Assembly (NCBI GenBank): GCA_021234155.1
Contig: JAJEKV010000049.1
Location: 7,041,427 to 7,105,426, forward strand
Source of the DNA: Isoetes taiwanensis
Taxonomy: Eukaryota > Streptophyta > Lycopodiopsida > Isoetales > Isoetaceae
Length of the DNA stretch: 64,000 nt
Reading direction: 5' to 3'
Shown: piece after piece, positions 13,401 to 25,743 of the stretch
Layout: each line of letters begins with the position of its first letter
Position numbering within the stretch: position 1 is the stretch's first letter
Notes under the pieces: generated by a model
Databases searched by the model: none
Told to the model about the DNA's origin: nothing
The model's input: only the letters and a program-made list of their open reading frames with translations
Program-made: the position numbers and the translations under genes

Positions 13401-14404
13401 TAGTGTCTATTATATCCCTAAACGGCTCCCAAAGTTGTAGTACCTCTCTCTTTTTCGTTTTCCTTCGCTCTAGTTGACAATTAACGAGTAAATATTGTTT
13501 TGGAAGGTATCCGAACTTAAAGAGGACTTAACTACGCTGTGGGACTGTTATTGACCTGATGACTGTGGAATCAACATCACATTGTACTTCGTTCAGTTAC
13601 GTATTGCTGAAATAAAGGTTCATGCATAACTTTTAAATGGGAAAAGTTTACATGCATTCGTATGTCAAAAAAACATTATAAGTGACGAATCAAAATTCAC
13701 TTTATAGCAAGGTTAGTGTGAACCATATTTATGCTATTACCATATTGATACCGTACAACATTGTGGCCTACACTTGGCCTGTGTTTTTAATACACCGTTC
13801 TCAGAATAATAAAAATTCATCAAATGCCAAAGTGTCATATTGTGACAAATTTACCCAAGCACTATAACAAACCACAAAGACCAACTTTAGGCAAGTTCAT
13901 GACTTTATGTTGGTTCATATGGACCATATTGTATCATGGCTGTGTTACAAAGCACATATTTGAAAAATAATTTCCTTTATGACGTAAAGGTAATGAACGT
14001 TGAGCGAGACATTAGAACACGCTTCATAAGTGTTCATGATTCATTAGAGCATTTTCGAAAAGATGAAAGAATCTTCTTCTTCTTCTTCTTCTTCTTCTTC
14101 TTCTTCTTTAGACCACTGCGTCATCTTTTCTTCTTCTTCTTCCCTTCCCACCCTTGAAGCAGTACATGACATAGTCACTGCTTTCGAAAGTTCCAATTCC
14201 TCATTTTCGATTCCTTATAAGAATCGAAGGATCGGAAGTCGAAATCGGAAGGTTTTAGAAAATGTTGAGGCGATAGAGTGGGCGGGAGAGAGAGAAATGA
14301 TATAGAGTGGGCGTGGTGGGAAAGTGGAGGAACGCACTACTGAGATAAGTAAGCGCCTCTTAGGTGACCTCGACTCCTCGCTAAATTGCCGTTCATAACT
14401 TGCA
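10420..14404. other. Gene-poor interval
   Basis: No gene can be supported. The longest open stretches (about 11478-11807 and 12214-12510 on the minus strand, 12365-12802 on the plus strand) overlap each other or lack recognisable domains. A (TTC)n microsatellite lies at about 14070-14110. Confidence 0.4.
14070..14110 (+). repeat. (TTC)n microsatellite
   Basis: About 13 uninterrupted TTC units, with further TTC runs just downstream to about 14145. It creates spurious poly-Ser and poly-Phe open frames. Confidence 0.9.
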
Positions 14405-15605
14405 TTAGAGGCGGTTGGGGTGCGAAAATGGCCTCGTAAGAAAAATTCCATGTCATATTTTCTCTTGCTTATTAATTTTGATTAACTCGAAAAGCATCTA
14501 AAGATAGATGTGTGGGATCGTAGATCTAAGCATCGTGAGCATCGAAACATCTATACTTTTAGATCTTGTAAAAGATCTTCGTTGTAAAAATTAAAATTTC
14601 TTCTAATCTCACATTAGCCTTGCCTTGATCATTATCCTGTTATTACTCTACTATTATAACTATTTATTTACACTGTCATCTTCTTTGCTTGAATGCCCAC
14701 TCTTGAGTCATTGATCATTATTAGTTGTTATACTGAATGAGTTTTAAATTGAGATTGAAAATTGAAGAGCAAGTTAGTCATTAAGCTGATGACGAGCACT
14801 TCTTGAAAACTTCATATTTGTCATAAAAACTCTACATTTGGTGAATAGGCTACGATGTGAATTCGTCGGGCTGCAAGGGTCAGTTCGAGTATGATATCAA
14901 TTCCCATTTGGAGTGCAAAAATCGTTTTGGTACATGTGGCAATGTCATGATTGCAAAACCTAAAAGGGGAAAAAAAGGGCTAATTTTTTTAAAAGGTACT
15001 ATAAGCATCTTATGTTAGATGCAGTGCGAGATGTCACGGATATAGGATCTAACACATCTAATGTTTGAATCGCAGGCATCTATCGAGCTATGAATTATCT
15101 TTCCTTCTCTCTTTTAATCATGATAAATACTTTCAAAAGTAACTTCATCAATTAGTTTTCGTACTTAACTTTTGATTCATGGCTCAAATCACATAGTTTG
15201 TTTCATTGGATCACGGAATCAAAGATCTATCTAACAGTATATCGATTGAATATATTTAATCTAGTTTAGATTGACCAAAAGTTAAAAACGAGAAAAACCT
15301 GGTTTTGCATTTTTAGTCTTTCCTTTATCAAAAGCATGCTCGAGGCTATCTCATTGGAAGATCACCATGGGCTATCAGCGCAACAAACGTATGCAATTTG
15401 GGCATCACAATCACAAGTTATAACCACTTGATTGCATTTGAGTTAAAAAGTGCGATTATTACGATCTTATTTATTCTTGAAAGTGCCGCGTAATACTAAT
15501 TTTCATTTGAATTCCTCTCTTTCATTGGCTTGAAGAGTACTATAGCGTGGATATTAAAACTTAAAGATAAGGGCCATTTTGAGACCCCAAAATCGCCTAA
15601 TAGGC
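14405..15605. repeat. Possible 1.2-kb element with related inverted ends
   Basis: The left edge reads GGCGGTTGGGGTGCGAAAA followed by TGGCCTC. The reverse complement of the right edge reads GGCGATTTTGGGGTCTCAAAA followed by TGGCC. These similar but imperfect inverted ends would fit a non-autonomous DNA transposon of the family also seen near 1443 and 3437. I could not identify a target-site duplication. The interior is AT-rich and non-coding. Confidence 0.35.
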
Positions 15606-16599
15606 GAAGGTTAGGCGGAGGTGGGAAGGATTGGGAGTATTGCGGAGGTGGGCGAAGATGGGGCGGAGGAATGGGCGGAAGGCGTGAGCTTGTAAGAAGG
15701 CTTGTGCTTAGGGGCGCCTAGTGCTTAAATCTATGCTTAGGCGGCGTCGGTGTCTGAAAACCCTCATGCGGAACAATTGGTCGTAACCAGGCTTAAATAT
15801 TTGAATGACGGGTGATTGACACATGTCACATCAATGCCTTGACAATATAATTTTGCCAAGAATGTTGGGATAGTGATGTGCAAAATAAATAATTGAATCT
15901 TATTCCAATGTCACAAATCTACGTTCTTAAACAACAATTCAATCTTCATTTTTAGTATGTGTCCATACACCACCCTTGTGCATCCTCCTTTATTATTAAT
16001 ATATATACAAATATTGTGCTTGGTGCTTGATGTGGAACAACAAATCACTTGAAAAGAAATACATCCAATTTGGTTAAGTGTCAAGAATTACAATGTTATT
16101 GGGAGGCGGCCATAATTTTTCATGAGGTCTCTGTGAAAATTTTGTACATGTCTTGTGCCTTCTATTTGTCCATTTCAATTTAGAATATCTTACCACATGG
16201 CTTTGTGCTGGAGCTTGAGTTGTTTAATGAGCAACATGTACTTGAAGTACCCAAGAATTGATATCTGATCCATAAGATAACCTCATGCACTCAAATTTTT
16301 GCCCCATCCATCTTTGTGAATCTTCTGAAGTGTGCGTTTGGAGTTACGTACGCCGAGGATGTAGAAATCCACACCCTACAGATTGTCTACCTCAGCATTC
16401 ACTTTGCCAAAATTGTCACCTACCTCTACCAAATTCTTGATCTATTCATTGGCTTGTTCAAGAGTCTCCTTTTCTTCTCAACTCCCTGTTTAAGTCGATT
16501 GCCTCCCTTTCAAATCTACTGAAGTATTGATAAAGAGGTCCCAATTCGATCCATGCAAAACAAAGCGGAAACATAGCGGGCATCTATGAGCAAACTTTG
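15606..16599. other. GGCG-rich patch, then non-genic DNA
   Basis: 15606-15760 continues a GGCGGAGG-rich patch like the inverted one near 2430-2560. From 15760 to 16600 I see no gene, RNA or repeat structure that I can support. Confidence 0.35.
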
Positions 16600-18930
16600 T
16601 TTGGTCTATTCTGTTGGCCAGTCATTGATGAATCTTCTTTGTGCCTTTAAGTGTTTCAATTTCCTTATTCTTGCATGTTTGCCACAACAACGGTTCAATT
16701 TCCCAAAAATATCTTTTGATCTCATCTGTTTCATCAATACAGTATTTGCTAAAATATGTACCTGGTACAATATCTTTACTTGCATGCCTCGGTTGCACAC
16801 CATTGGGTTTGAGTTGTTCCTTACTTAGCGACCTTTTGGTAACAATGCACCGCACCATCATGTTCACCTTTACCATGGCTTGATGGCAAAGTAGTTCACA
16901 CTATTTCCTTGTCATTCATTGTGGAAGGCCACACCTAAGAAAAAAAAGGTTTTCTTGACTTGAATTGTGATGGCGACCATCACTCCAAACCCAATGCTCT
17001 CATACTCTATTTCCTATTCCTTAAGCCATGCAACATGCTTTTTGTAGGCGATGTTCCACACAAACCGGCGGTCATGCACTTTATCGCCGAAATGTAAAAG
17101 TGAGTCACCCCATGATCTTCCTACCATTGTTAGGTCTATTCTGATCTTGCTCAATCTTACACATTCTTTTTTCTTCTTTGAATGAGTCTTTGGTCTTCTT
17201 ACTGTACGCGAGGCAGAATAACGAGCACTTTTGTCATGTCTATATGTTATGTGAACAAGTATAGAAACTTGATACATGCAGGTGCATTGGTAGGGGCTCA
17301 TTACAGATCTTGATCATGTAATTTTTCTGCAAAGTCAATAACGGATACAATTATCTTAGGAAATGATGACACACTTCTTTAAAAATGATTGACACATAAT
17401 GTGCTATGTAATAGTGTGGAACAAAATCTGATATTACCTTCTTCACATCCTCTTGAAACTCTTTGGGACTTCTCTCATACATCTTAATCTTAAGACAGGG
17501 TTTGTACCTCAAAGCCTTTCTTGGATCCCCGAATTCTCTGTGTCCGGTCCACGGGTTGCTTTTCAAATGTCTTCCAAGTAACTAGTAATGAACCCATGCC
17601 ATCCATTTCACGTGGACATTTTATAATTCTATCCAACCCACATTTTTTTGCGCCAACATCAGCGGTTATGATCAAACCACTCCTCATCATCACCTTTCTT
17701 TGCCGGACCACTTGTCTCCATAAATCACTAATCCACTTGATTGTATACTCCTTGGCTGCACATTACGGGCGGGGCCACAAATCTCACGATGGCGGTTGCA
17801 ATTGTCATGAACTCCACCCGATTTTCTCGGGATTTCAATCCACGCATGATGTATTCAAATTTCAAGTGGTAGATGCAACGGCATGTATGCCTCTCATGCA
17901 TCCTCTTTACAAAACTTCGGTTTCAGACCTCTCAAAAGTCGCAATGCAATTTTAATATGAGGATTCTCCTCTCTAAAACACGAGGTAGAATTGCAAGCTG
18001 CAGGGAAATCGTGTGAATGCCAAATAAATGCTACATATAATGAACCCTACAATATAGGATGAATCACGTGCTTGGCTGACTTCAAGAAGGTGAATTGGAT
18101 GTTCCATCTTTATTCTGTCTACGATACATACCTCCCTCCGTCTTTCTTGTATGGAGAAACTCTTGTATTTTTGTTGAACTTGAGAACGACTTCTCTATTG
18201 TAATCTAACATGCTATCCATCCGCTTCCTCCTCACGAACATTGACCAAGGTCCTTCCCTTTGTTAGCTTGCACCCTTCTTTGAAAAGCATTTGAAATTGT
18301 TTTTTACGGGGATCTTGCCGAGCAATCTGGTCCTTGTTTGATTCAATGGCTTGACTCCATTTGTATTCTTTGCCATTATCGGGGTGGACTTCCTTACCAC
18401 GAAGCATGTCATGATTCCTCTCATACTTATGTTCTTGCATTGTTTCCTTCAAATTCTTCACCATTTGCTCGGCCATAGTAACTGCTTAGATTTCTTTATA
18501 GAAGCAATTGGTAAATCCCTTGCCCTCAAAGAAGGCATCAAGGATCTGACCTTTGTCATTGTCATCAACATTTGTACTAATTTGGTTGAATACTTCAAAA
18601 ATTTCTCCTGAACTTTCTCATATTCTGCGGTCACTCAGTCGCAATTTTTTATTCTTCTTTGAAGGCGAATCTTTAAAAGGGGAATTCTTCTTCATTGCTA
18701 CCTTCTTTGCATACAATCTCTGCCTCTGATCTCTCTTCCTTGCTGCATCAATGGCTTTGTAAAGTGAACGGGGAGAGGAATTGGGTTTTTTTCTATCCCG
18801 GATTTCTGTGTATTGCAAAATTGGTGAGGGCAAATTGTTGAATTTCGGTTCAGGCAATTCTTGGAAACAATTAGTCCCTCCATTTTGCTTGAATTCAAGA
18901 TGGGTTAGCTCGCCATCCACGAATATGGCG
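16600..18930 (-). pseudogene. Decayed transposase-like protein, copy 1
   Basis: Read on the minus strand, this interval carries pieces of one protein in order, broken by frameshifts and stops. A Lys-rich N-terminus lies at 18618-18920. Near 17890-17800 is a zinc-finger-like stretch with C-R-C-I-Y-H followed by K-F-E-Y and G-L. Near 17450-17350 is a SPKEFQEDVKKVISDFVPHY segment. Near 17290-17040 is a segment with VSILVHITYRH. The C-x-C-x-Y-H-type block matches the plus-strand copy at 25.7 kb. The order is that of a large plant transposon protein whose later part (HDGAGA block) is present at 22.1-23.2 kb. I do not assign a transposase superfamily. It is clearly non-functional. Confidence 0.5.
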
Positions 18931-19083
18931 GGCTACAGGCATTCATGTTTTCGGCACCATTCAAGCTCATGATTCTCTCAGCCTGTCATTTGACGGGCGC
19001 GCACCCTACATGTCAATTGATCAATCACGCACGTCGTGTTTAAAACACGCCGATTTTAAGCACTTGTAAGCGGCGTCCGGACG

Positions 19084-20576
19084 GTGATTTCTGCTACCCA
19101 GTACCGATTTTGCACCCTAATCATATTTTCTCCTGGAAACTGGACCATTGTAGATGGAACGAGTGGATGTGTAGTTTGTGGCATAGCATTTAGTGTCAAT
19201 TTTGTCATGCGTGTACAGCTACAATGTGGACACAAGTTCCACCTTTGGTGCTTCCAGAAGTGCATGCAAAATTTGCAATGCAATGTTTGCAACCTAGAAC
19301 TGCCAACAGACTTGTATTCAGAGCTTGGTTATCTTTATTTTGTCCCTAACATGGCAGATGAGGAAGATAAAGATACTGAGACTGCAGCCACTAAAGGTAC
19401 ATGCAGTCATAATAACGATGAATATGTTGAATCTCCTCAGAAATTACAAGTGCAGAGACGTCCACAAACTCGATCCATGACAAGCCCTTTGAAAGGTTAG
19501 TTTTATATTTTTATTTTATATTCAATAGTGCGGGTTGTTTAGTTGCATGTATGCAGCGAAAGAGAAACATAACAAACGGTTAAAGAAGGCGCATCTTGAA
19601 GACGAGGGATTTGCTGAAAATGAACAAGCTGATTTGGAGCAGCGGTTTTGAGTAAGTGTTTAATAGTCAGTTCGGTATTGCGTTGCATTTGTATTAAGAC
19701 ATAGGCAGGTGTAGAAGATAATTCGAGAGGCGTGGAAGAAGTTGCGGGCAAGGAAGCAACAACAGATAAAGTTTCTCAAAAAGGTAAACTGCCTTATCCT
19801 TTCATTATGTGGTCTAGTGGTTTCAGACTAGTGGTGTCAGACTAAGAGAAATTGCAGGAAATGAAGTTGTTCTGGGCGAGGAAGCACCACATGATGTTAA
19901 AGTTGGAAGAAAGGGTGTACCAAAAGGTTTCAGACCTTCAAATAGTTGTGATGCACCTGCTACAAGACAAAAGCAAAGAAAGGTAAGGAAGCCTAGGGTC
20001 AATCAGAAGAATAAGAAGACTGCAAGCAGTGGAAAAATTATGGATACTCAACCAACTGCTCCTGCAAGCACGAAGAAGAGTTCAGATGCTACACCAATTG
20101 CTACTGCAAGCACTGAAAAAACTTTGGATACAATAGGTTAGTACAGAATAGGTCAATGTTTTATTTCAAAACTTCAAGTACATTAGCATGTAATCTAAGA
20201 GTATTGTGAATGGCAGGTACAGGTGGCTCGTTTCAAGCAGAGTCTTGGAACTCTAGCCAAATTAAAAAATTGTGGTTTCCAACCCAGGTAGCTAATTGAC
20301 CAAGTACGAACCAGAACCCATTTGGTTACAAATTTTCATGATCCAATTTGCAACTTTACCTCTGAAAGTCCACCTTTTCTTGTTCCAGACACTATTTTAC
20401 CTTCTGCTACTGCAACTGATGAAATTCAATCTCCCCTCCATGGTGACAGTCCACCTTTGCATGTTGCAGACCCTATCTTACCCTCTGCTGCAGCTGACCA
20501 AGTACAATCTCCCATGCAATGGCGGCGGTCCACATGTGGTACGCAAATGAATCGACACGAGGAAGCGGGCCCGTAA
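19084..20576 (+). CDS. RING-H2 finger protein with long basic tail, multi-exon (approximate model)
   Basis: The first exon (to 19495) encodes a RING-H2 pattern: CVVC, then QCGHKFHLWC, then CNVC. That gives C-x2-C ... C-x-H-x2-H-x2-C ... C-x2-C, typical of E3 ubiquitin ligases binding two zincs. GT/AG junctions suggest further exons at 19557-19650, 19709-19783, 19858-20136 and 20217-20287, the fourth rich in Lys/Arg/Thr/Ser, and a last Pro/Ser-rich stretch to 20576. No ATG is obvious before the finger; the start may lie in an upstream exon (possible acceptor before 19156). A TGA sits at the end of the second exon, so the gene may be broken or the consensus wrong there. Its 3' part is duplicated at 1-1450. 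It starts about 150 bases from the divergently oriented transposase-like copy, so it may be a passenger of that element. Confidence 0.55.
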
Positions 20577-22110
20577 CGCGATATGACTTTGGAGCAATTT
20601 ACCAGGAATATCGGACTTTAAGTTATTATGTTGTAAATCTTCTGTATAAGTTTTGTTGGCTAAGTTGTTAAAAAGTAAAGCAGTTTGCAAACTGAAACAA
20701 GTGTACTCTATGCAAATTTTAAGAACAGATGTTTCAATGCAAAGTGTCAATGTTTCTATCCAGATTTTGCCTTAAGGCAAACAAAAGGTTAAGAACAGAT
20801 GTTTCAAGAAATAGAGTTTGATCAGTACTTAAGGCATGCAAATGAAATTGATTCACTTCAAGGGCATTTTGTAACCTTGATGTCAAAGGGCCAGTTATAT
20901 CATTCCCTCATCTTTAAAAGTGGAGTTGGTACTGAACACATTATAATCGAATTTCATGCTGGGAATATATCCTGAGTGTAAACATAAAAGCTACTAAATT
21001 ATATCTTCAAATGGATTGATTGACGTAAAGCCTGATAAAATTATGTCTATTATTGTTCTTAGCCTGTATATACAGATGTCTATTCTCATGGTAAATTGTC
21101 GCTATTAGCAATATCGACCCAGTAGTTTCGCCAGTTAGATACCTTGCATATTCTAATTCTCCATATTTCCTCTAAGGCATTGCAATAATTTCCCATATTT
21201 CCTATAAGGCATTGCAACACAAACATTTCCAGTTTACCTTATCAAACATTTCCATTTTACTTTATCAACAGCTTCACACGGCTACACGGCTATTACTATA
21301 TTCAATTTGAACAGAGAACAAAAACAGATAGACGACTATTACTCCATTCAATTTCAACACGGATCAAATTGCTTAATGTGTATATACTCAATGGATAATA
21401 AATGGCTAGCTTTATAGGCCTTTGCCTTAGCCAGCACAAACATTTCCATTTTACTTTATCAAACATTTCCATTTTACTTTATCAACAGCTTTACACGGCT
21501 ACACGGCTATTATTCTATTCAATTTGAACAAAGAACAAAAATAGATACACGGCTGTTACTATATTGAATTTCATCACGGATCAAAATGCTTAATGTGCAT
21601 ACTCAATGGACAAGAAATGGCTAGCTTTAGAGGCCTTTGCCTTAGCCAGCCAGTCAATGAATATATTAAGACATTAATGCAACTAATTACAGTATAGTTG
21701 AGCATTGTTCAAGAAGAAAGAATAATGAAAAAAATTATGTCAATGTTTCTATCCTGTAAGTAGCCTAAAGCTAAAAGTGACCCGCATAATATACAGAAAT
21801 TCTAGCCTCTGGAAAACGAAATTTTGAAGCTGAAAATATCTGAATGCGAACATAAAATCTGTATTTTCCTCAGGGCATATATGATGCAAGCACTTGATTC
21901 TAGCTCTGCCCAAACTTGTCTTTCAATTTTATCAGACTCATCAGACCTCAACCTGTTCCTCAAAATTTATGACAGCAAGCTTGTCATTCCCTGCACAAAA
22001 CTTGTGAACTATTTCCTGCAAACTATTTCCTCGTGTTGCCTGCAACAATAATTTGAATATGTAATATGAGAAGCATACAACAAGTTGAAAAGATGCTGAA
22101 ATTATAACAA
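20577..22110. other. 3' flank of RING-H2 gene and tandem duplication
   Basis: About 20577-21340 matches 700-1450. About 21215-21435 and 21436-21655 are a tandem duplication containing CTTTATCAACAGCTT, ACACGGCTACACGGCTATTA and AATGGCTAGCTTTA, with indels. This lies between two convergent genes. No open frame here is credible. Confidence 0.6.
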
Positions 22111-22124
22111 CCTTTGGAATTACT

Positions 22125-23215
22125 CTATCTTGTAAGTGTCTTAGACTTCCTTCCAACCGTCGTCTTCTTATTAACCTTCCTTGCAACTGTCGTCTTATTA
22201 CTAACTTTCCTTGCAATTGTCTTCTTTTTTCTAGCTACTACCTTCTTCCGCACAGCATTTAGAATCTCTTCTCTTCTCTCAATTGTATTCTTGCTTGTCT
22301 TGGAGCTGCCAAGGCCTAATGTCTCAGAATCTGGTCGTGGCAAAAAATCCATGATATGCTCGTGTGTTGGTAGAGTAAATAGTAGACATTATCTTCACTT
22401 AAATTAGCAATCAATTCTATATTTGTAGATATTACGAGATGGGAATAGCAATCCACATCTGGCATATGGGTTAACAACTCGTATCTATCTTCTCCAATAT
22501 ACTTGTAGTACTTGCCGGTAAGAATGACCTTTTGTCTACTGAATTTTGATCCCCAGTGATCCTTGAATGCTGTTTCCACTGTGTGTTTAGGTTCGGTGCA
22601 TTTAACAATCCAGAAATCAACATTCTCTTCATTATTAGCTTCCACATTGATGACGAAATTGTCTCCAACTTGCACAAGTTCTGCTTTCCACTGATTATCT
22701 CCTTCATACTGCACATGAGTGACTGGTGTGTCCTCCTGCATTATCTATGGCTTCAACTCAGAATATGTTTAACGTTTCAATCTCTTTATGTGCTTGCACC
22801 TGTTCCATAATCCCATCCAGCAACTAGTGCAAAAGCAAGACAGAGGTCTGTGGACCACCATGGTAGGTCTGTTTTTGCAGATTGGCCTGATATTGTGCCC
22901 TTCAAGATGTCACAGTCATATGTCATTTCCCTACAAACCTCACCTAACTTTATGAGCCAAAATACCCTAAACATTCATCACAATAGCATTAAAAACACAT
23001 ATATATGCGCATGCTTCTAGACTTCTAGAATTTGATCATACCTAGTGATTAAGTTGTCTTTGACACCTCTTTTAACTTGGAAATACCAAATCAAAAATTG
23101 TACAACATCCTCTGCATTCCTTAGATGCGTGCTCTCCCTCTTCAACATTTGACCTGTAAGTATTCTCTTTATGATGGCACCAGCACCGTCATGCTCCCCC
23201 TTGCTTCTGATTTTT
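22125..23215 (-). pseudogene. Transposase-like protein, C-terminal exons, copy 2
   Basis: The minus strand carries, in order: KGEHDGAGAIIKR followed by a helix with LRNAEDVVQFLIWYFQ (23215-23045); RVFWLIKLGEVCREMTYDC (about 22970-22790); FWIVKCTEPKH plus VILTGKYYKY (22741-22390); and a tail rich in KK/RK/TT (22352-22125). GT/AG-like junctions separate the blocks, and a one-base frame change or small intron lies near 22370. The HDGAGA-V/I-K-R block resembles a conserved motif of eukaryotic transposon proteins, but I do not assign a superfamily. The N-terminal half is missing: the gypsy-like sequence begins at about 23220, so insertion or rearrangement truncated it. It converges on the RING-H2 gene. 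Confidence 0.5.
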
Positions 23216-23219
23216 GCTC

Positions 23220-25020
23220 TTGGTGGTATCCTGTCACGAAGGGGGATGACCATGAATTGCACTCGATCACCTATCAGGCTACCGAAATCAACTATCCAAT
23301 TTATGAGAATGAGCTGTTGGCGATAGATGATTCTTTCGAGGAGTGGAGGCAGTTCCTGGAGGGATCTCCTCATAAAATGACAGTCTATACAGATCATTGA
23401 AATCTGGAATATTTTTAGTCTGCTCGAGCGCTCAACCGTTGTTAGGCCTGATGGTATACTCAAATATTATTCCGCGTTGATTTCATATCAAGTACTGTCC
23501 TGGACCCCTCCAAAGGAAGCTTGGCCTAATCGGTTCCAACTTATGGCCCTCACTTTGTTCGAGAGGCCTCATGATACAACCTTGTTAGAGTCTGTTCGAG
23601 CATCTTTGCTCTCTGATCCATTGGCTCAAGATGTATTCTCACACCTTGGCTGTATATCATCTTCTCAGCATATACGATCAGACTATGATCGTTTTGAGGT
23701 TCGAGATGGACTCATGTTCTATATTAAGCTTTACTTTGGAGTAGCCAAGACTCTTGAACTTATTAGTCGAGAGTATTGGTGGCTTGAGCTCCGTCGCTAT
23801 GCCGAAGCTTTTATTCGATTCCGTGACATCTGCTGTCGAGCGAAGGTCCAAGACATCTTCCTCATGGCATTCTTCAGCCATTGCCAGTACTAAATGGACC
23901 TTGGAAGAGTATTTCTGCAGACTTTATTCTAGAGCTGCCACTCTCTGGGGCTATAATGCCAATGGTTGTTATTGATCGTTTCTCTTAGATGGCTCATTTT
24001 ATTCCCACCAACATCACCATCGCCAGTGATGGAACATCTAATCTTCTTCTTCGTGAAGTAGTCAGACTTCATGGTTGTCCAGATACTATCGTCAGTGATC
24101 GTGGACCTCAGTTCGTCGCAGATTTTTTGGAAGCGGCTTTTGGAGTTATTGCATATCGGCCGCTCATTGACATCCCGTCATCATCCAAGAAGTAATGGGC
24201 AAGCAAAGCACACTAATCAAACTCTAGAGCAATATTTAAGGTGCTTTATCAGTTATCATCAGGACGACTGGGTCGATTATCTTCCATTAGCTCAGTTTGC
24301 CTATAATAACTCAGTACATGCTTCCACTGGCCAGACTCCATTTTTTCCTGAACACTGGTCAGCATCCTCTTTGATCCATTAATGTCACTGGCAGTGACTC
24401 TGTCAATCCTAGTGCCGAATCTCGACTTGAGAAACTCCAAATTCTTCAATCAGATCTTTGGCATCATCTTCATCAGGCACAAGAACGCTATCGGCATTAT
24501 TCTGATTTGCATCGGCAGGAAGCTCCTAAATTTCATGTTGGTGACCTTGTCTGGCTTCTTTGTAGGGACCTCCCTACCTCACCTTCCTGCAACAAGCTTG
24601 AATAACGTTACCTTAGTCTTTACTGGATCACGGCTCAGATCAGCGATGTGACATTCTGGCTCGAGCTCCCTCCACTTGTTCGGCTCCATCCAGTATTTCA
24701 TGTTTCTCTATTGGAGCCCTACACAATTAATACTTTTCCAGATCGCGTTCCTCCGCTGCCACCACCAGTGAAAATTGATGATTATGAGGAGTTAGAGTTT
24801 TGAGAGATTCTGGACTCCAAGTTTTTTCGTGGCGATTGTATTATTTTGTCGATTGGGATGGTTACTCACCAAGTGATAGAACCTGGAGCCTGCCAAGAAT
24901 CTGACTAATGCTCCTAATACAATTGCGGAGTTTCATCGACGTTACTCGGATAAGCCAAGTTTGAGTACTCCAGCCCTAGCTCCGAGGACTCATCGCCGTC
25001 GTAAGATGGAGATTGTGTGA
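23220..25020 (+). mobile_element. Ty3/gypsy retrotransposon fragment (RNase H to chromodomain-like tail)
   Basis: Degenerate pol order on the plus strand. RNase H lies at 23260-23420 (INYPIYENELLAI, FEEWRQFLEGS, VYTDH). The integrase zinc region is near 23690-23850. The integrase core is at about 23985-24360 (MAHFIPT, VSDRGPQF, HHPRSNGQAKHTNQTLEQYL, FAYNNSVHASTGQTPF). A C-terminal stretch near 24700-24960 reads [12 protein letters not shown] and then a chromodomain-like block with FHRRYSDKPS-type residues. Several stops and frame changes make it inactive. Gag, protease and reverse transcriptase are absent, so it is 5'-truncated. The chromodomain-like tail suggests a chromovirus lineage. Confidence 0.85.
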
Positions 25021-25345
25021 CGATCATACAGATATTCGTATCATACGAACATTATACTCGTATATACAAAAGATGGTCGTCATATAGATGCAAAAGGATA
25101 GTTGCACAAGACAGGGTTTGAACTTGCAATTTTCTAATTGCAAGTCACACAACCTTGTCTAAGTGCGTCTTTCTCATATGCGGGGCTGTTTCCAAGAGGT
25201 TCTAGAATATTTTGGAATCTACATGCATGCGTGACACTTGGCATGATCTCATCAATTGGATTGGCGCGATCTTGGCCGTTGGTCTAGATATATAAGGAAG
25301 CACCTCCTACTTGTCGAACAATTGGCACACGTCTAGATGTATGCT
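25020..25345 (+). repeat. LTR-like sequence of the gypsy element
   Basis: It follows the gypsy pol remnant directly. A TATA-box-like GATATATAAGG at about 25288 is preceded by GATCTCATCAATTGGATTGG. An inverted copy lies at about 26412-26560 and a second at about 26605-26720, with the same TATA region and flanking words. The position after pol and the recurrence fit an LTR, but clean TG...CA ends were not fixed. Confidence 0.55.
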
Positions 25346-25743
25346 TATAGCAGGAATTTAGCCCGCTTAAAGCACCCCTGCTTTTGCTTAATTTGGGTGC
25401 TAGTGGAAATGACTGCCCATCATTTTTTCCACACCCTTCATGTACTCACATGTCCACCTCAGCAACGAACCGTTAAGGAAATAATTAAGGGATTTTGGCT
25501 AGATTTTAAGTGAAAGTGGTGGTACATTGCAAATTCGAGCCCCCAACTACTTCGAGCTCATGGCCCGCACAAATTCTCTCTCTAATTCACTTATTCTCCC
25601 TCTGTCAAGAAATTCATGATGCTCCTTGATATCAGCTTGGAGGCAATCACACGTTTAGCATTGGATTTTCGGCCAGATGAATTCCAATACACTATTCCAG
25701 AATTGTTGGATCTCACTCTTGCATAAGTATTTCTAACCAAAGG

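Noticed and set aside
14063-14305. Poly-Ser open frame
   Set aside because: Generated by the (TTC)n microsatellite; frame-shifted versions give poly-Phe.
22114-22407. Plus-strand Leu/Phe/Val-rich open frame
   Set aside because: It is the shadow of the Lys/Arg/Thr-rich minus-strand tail of the transposase-like gene.
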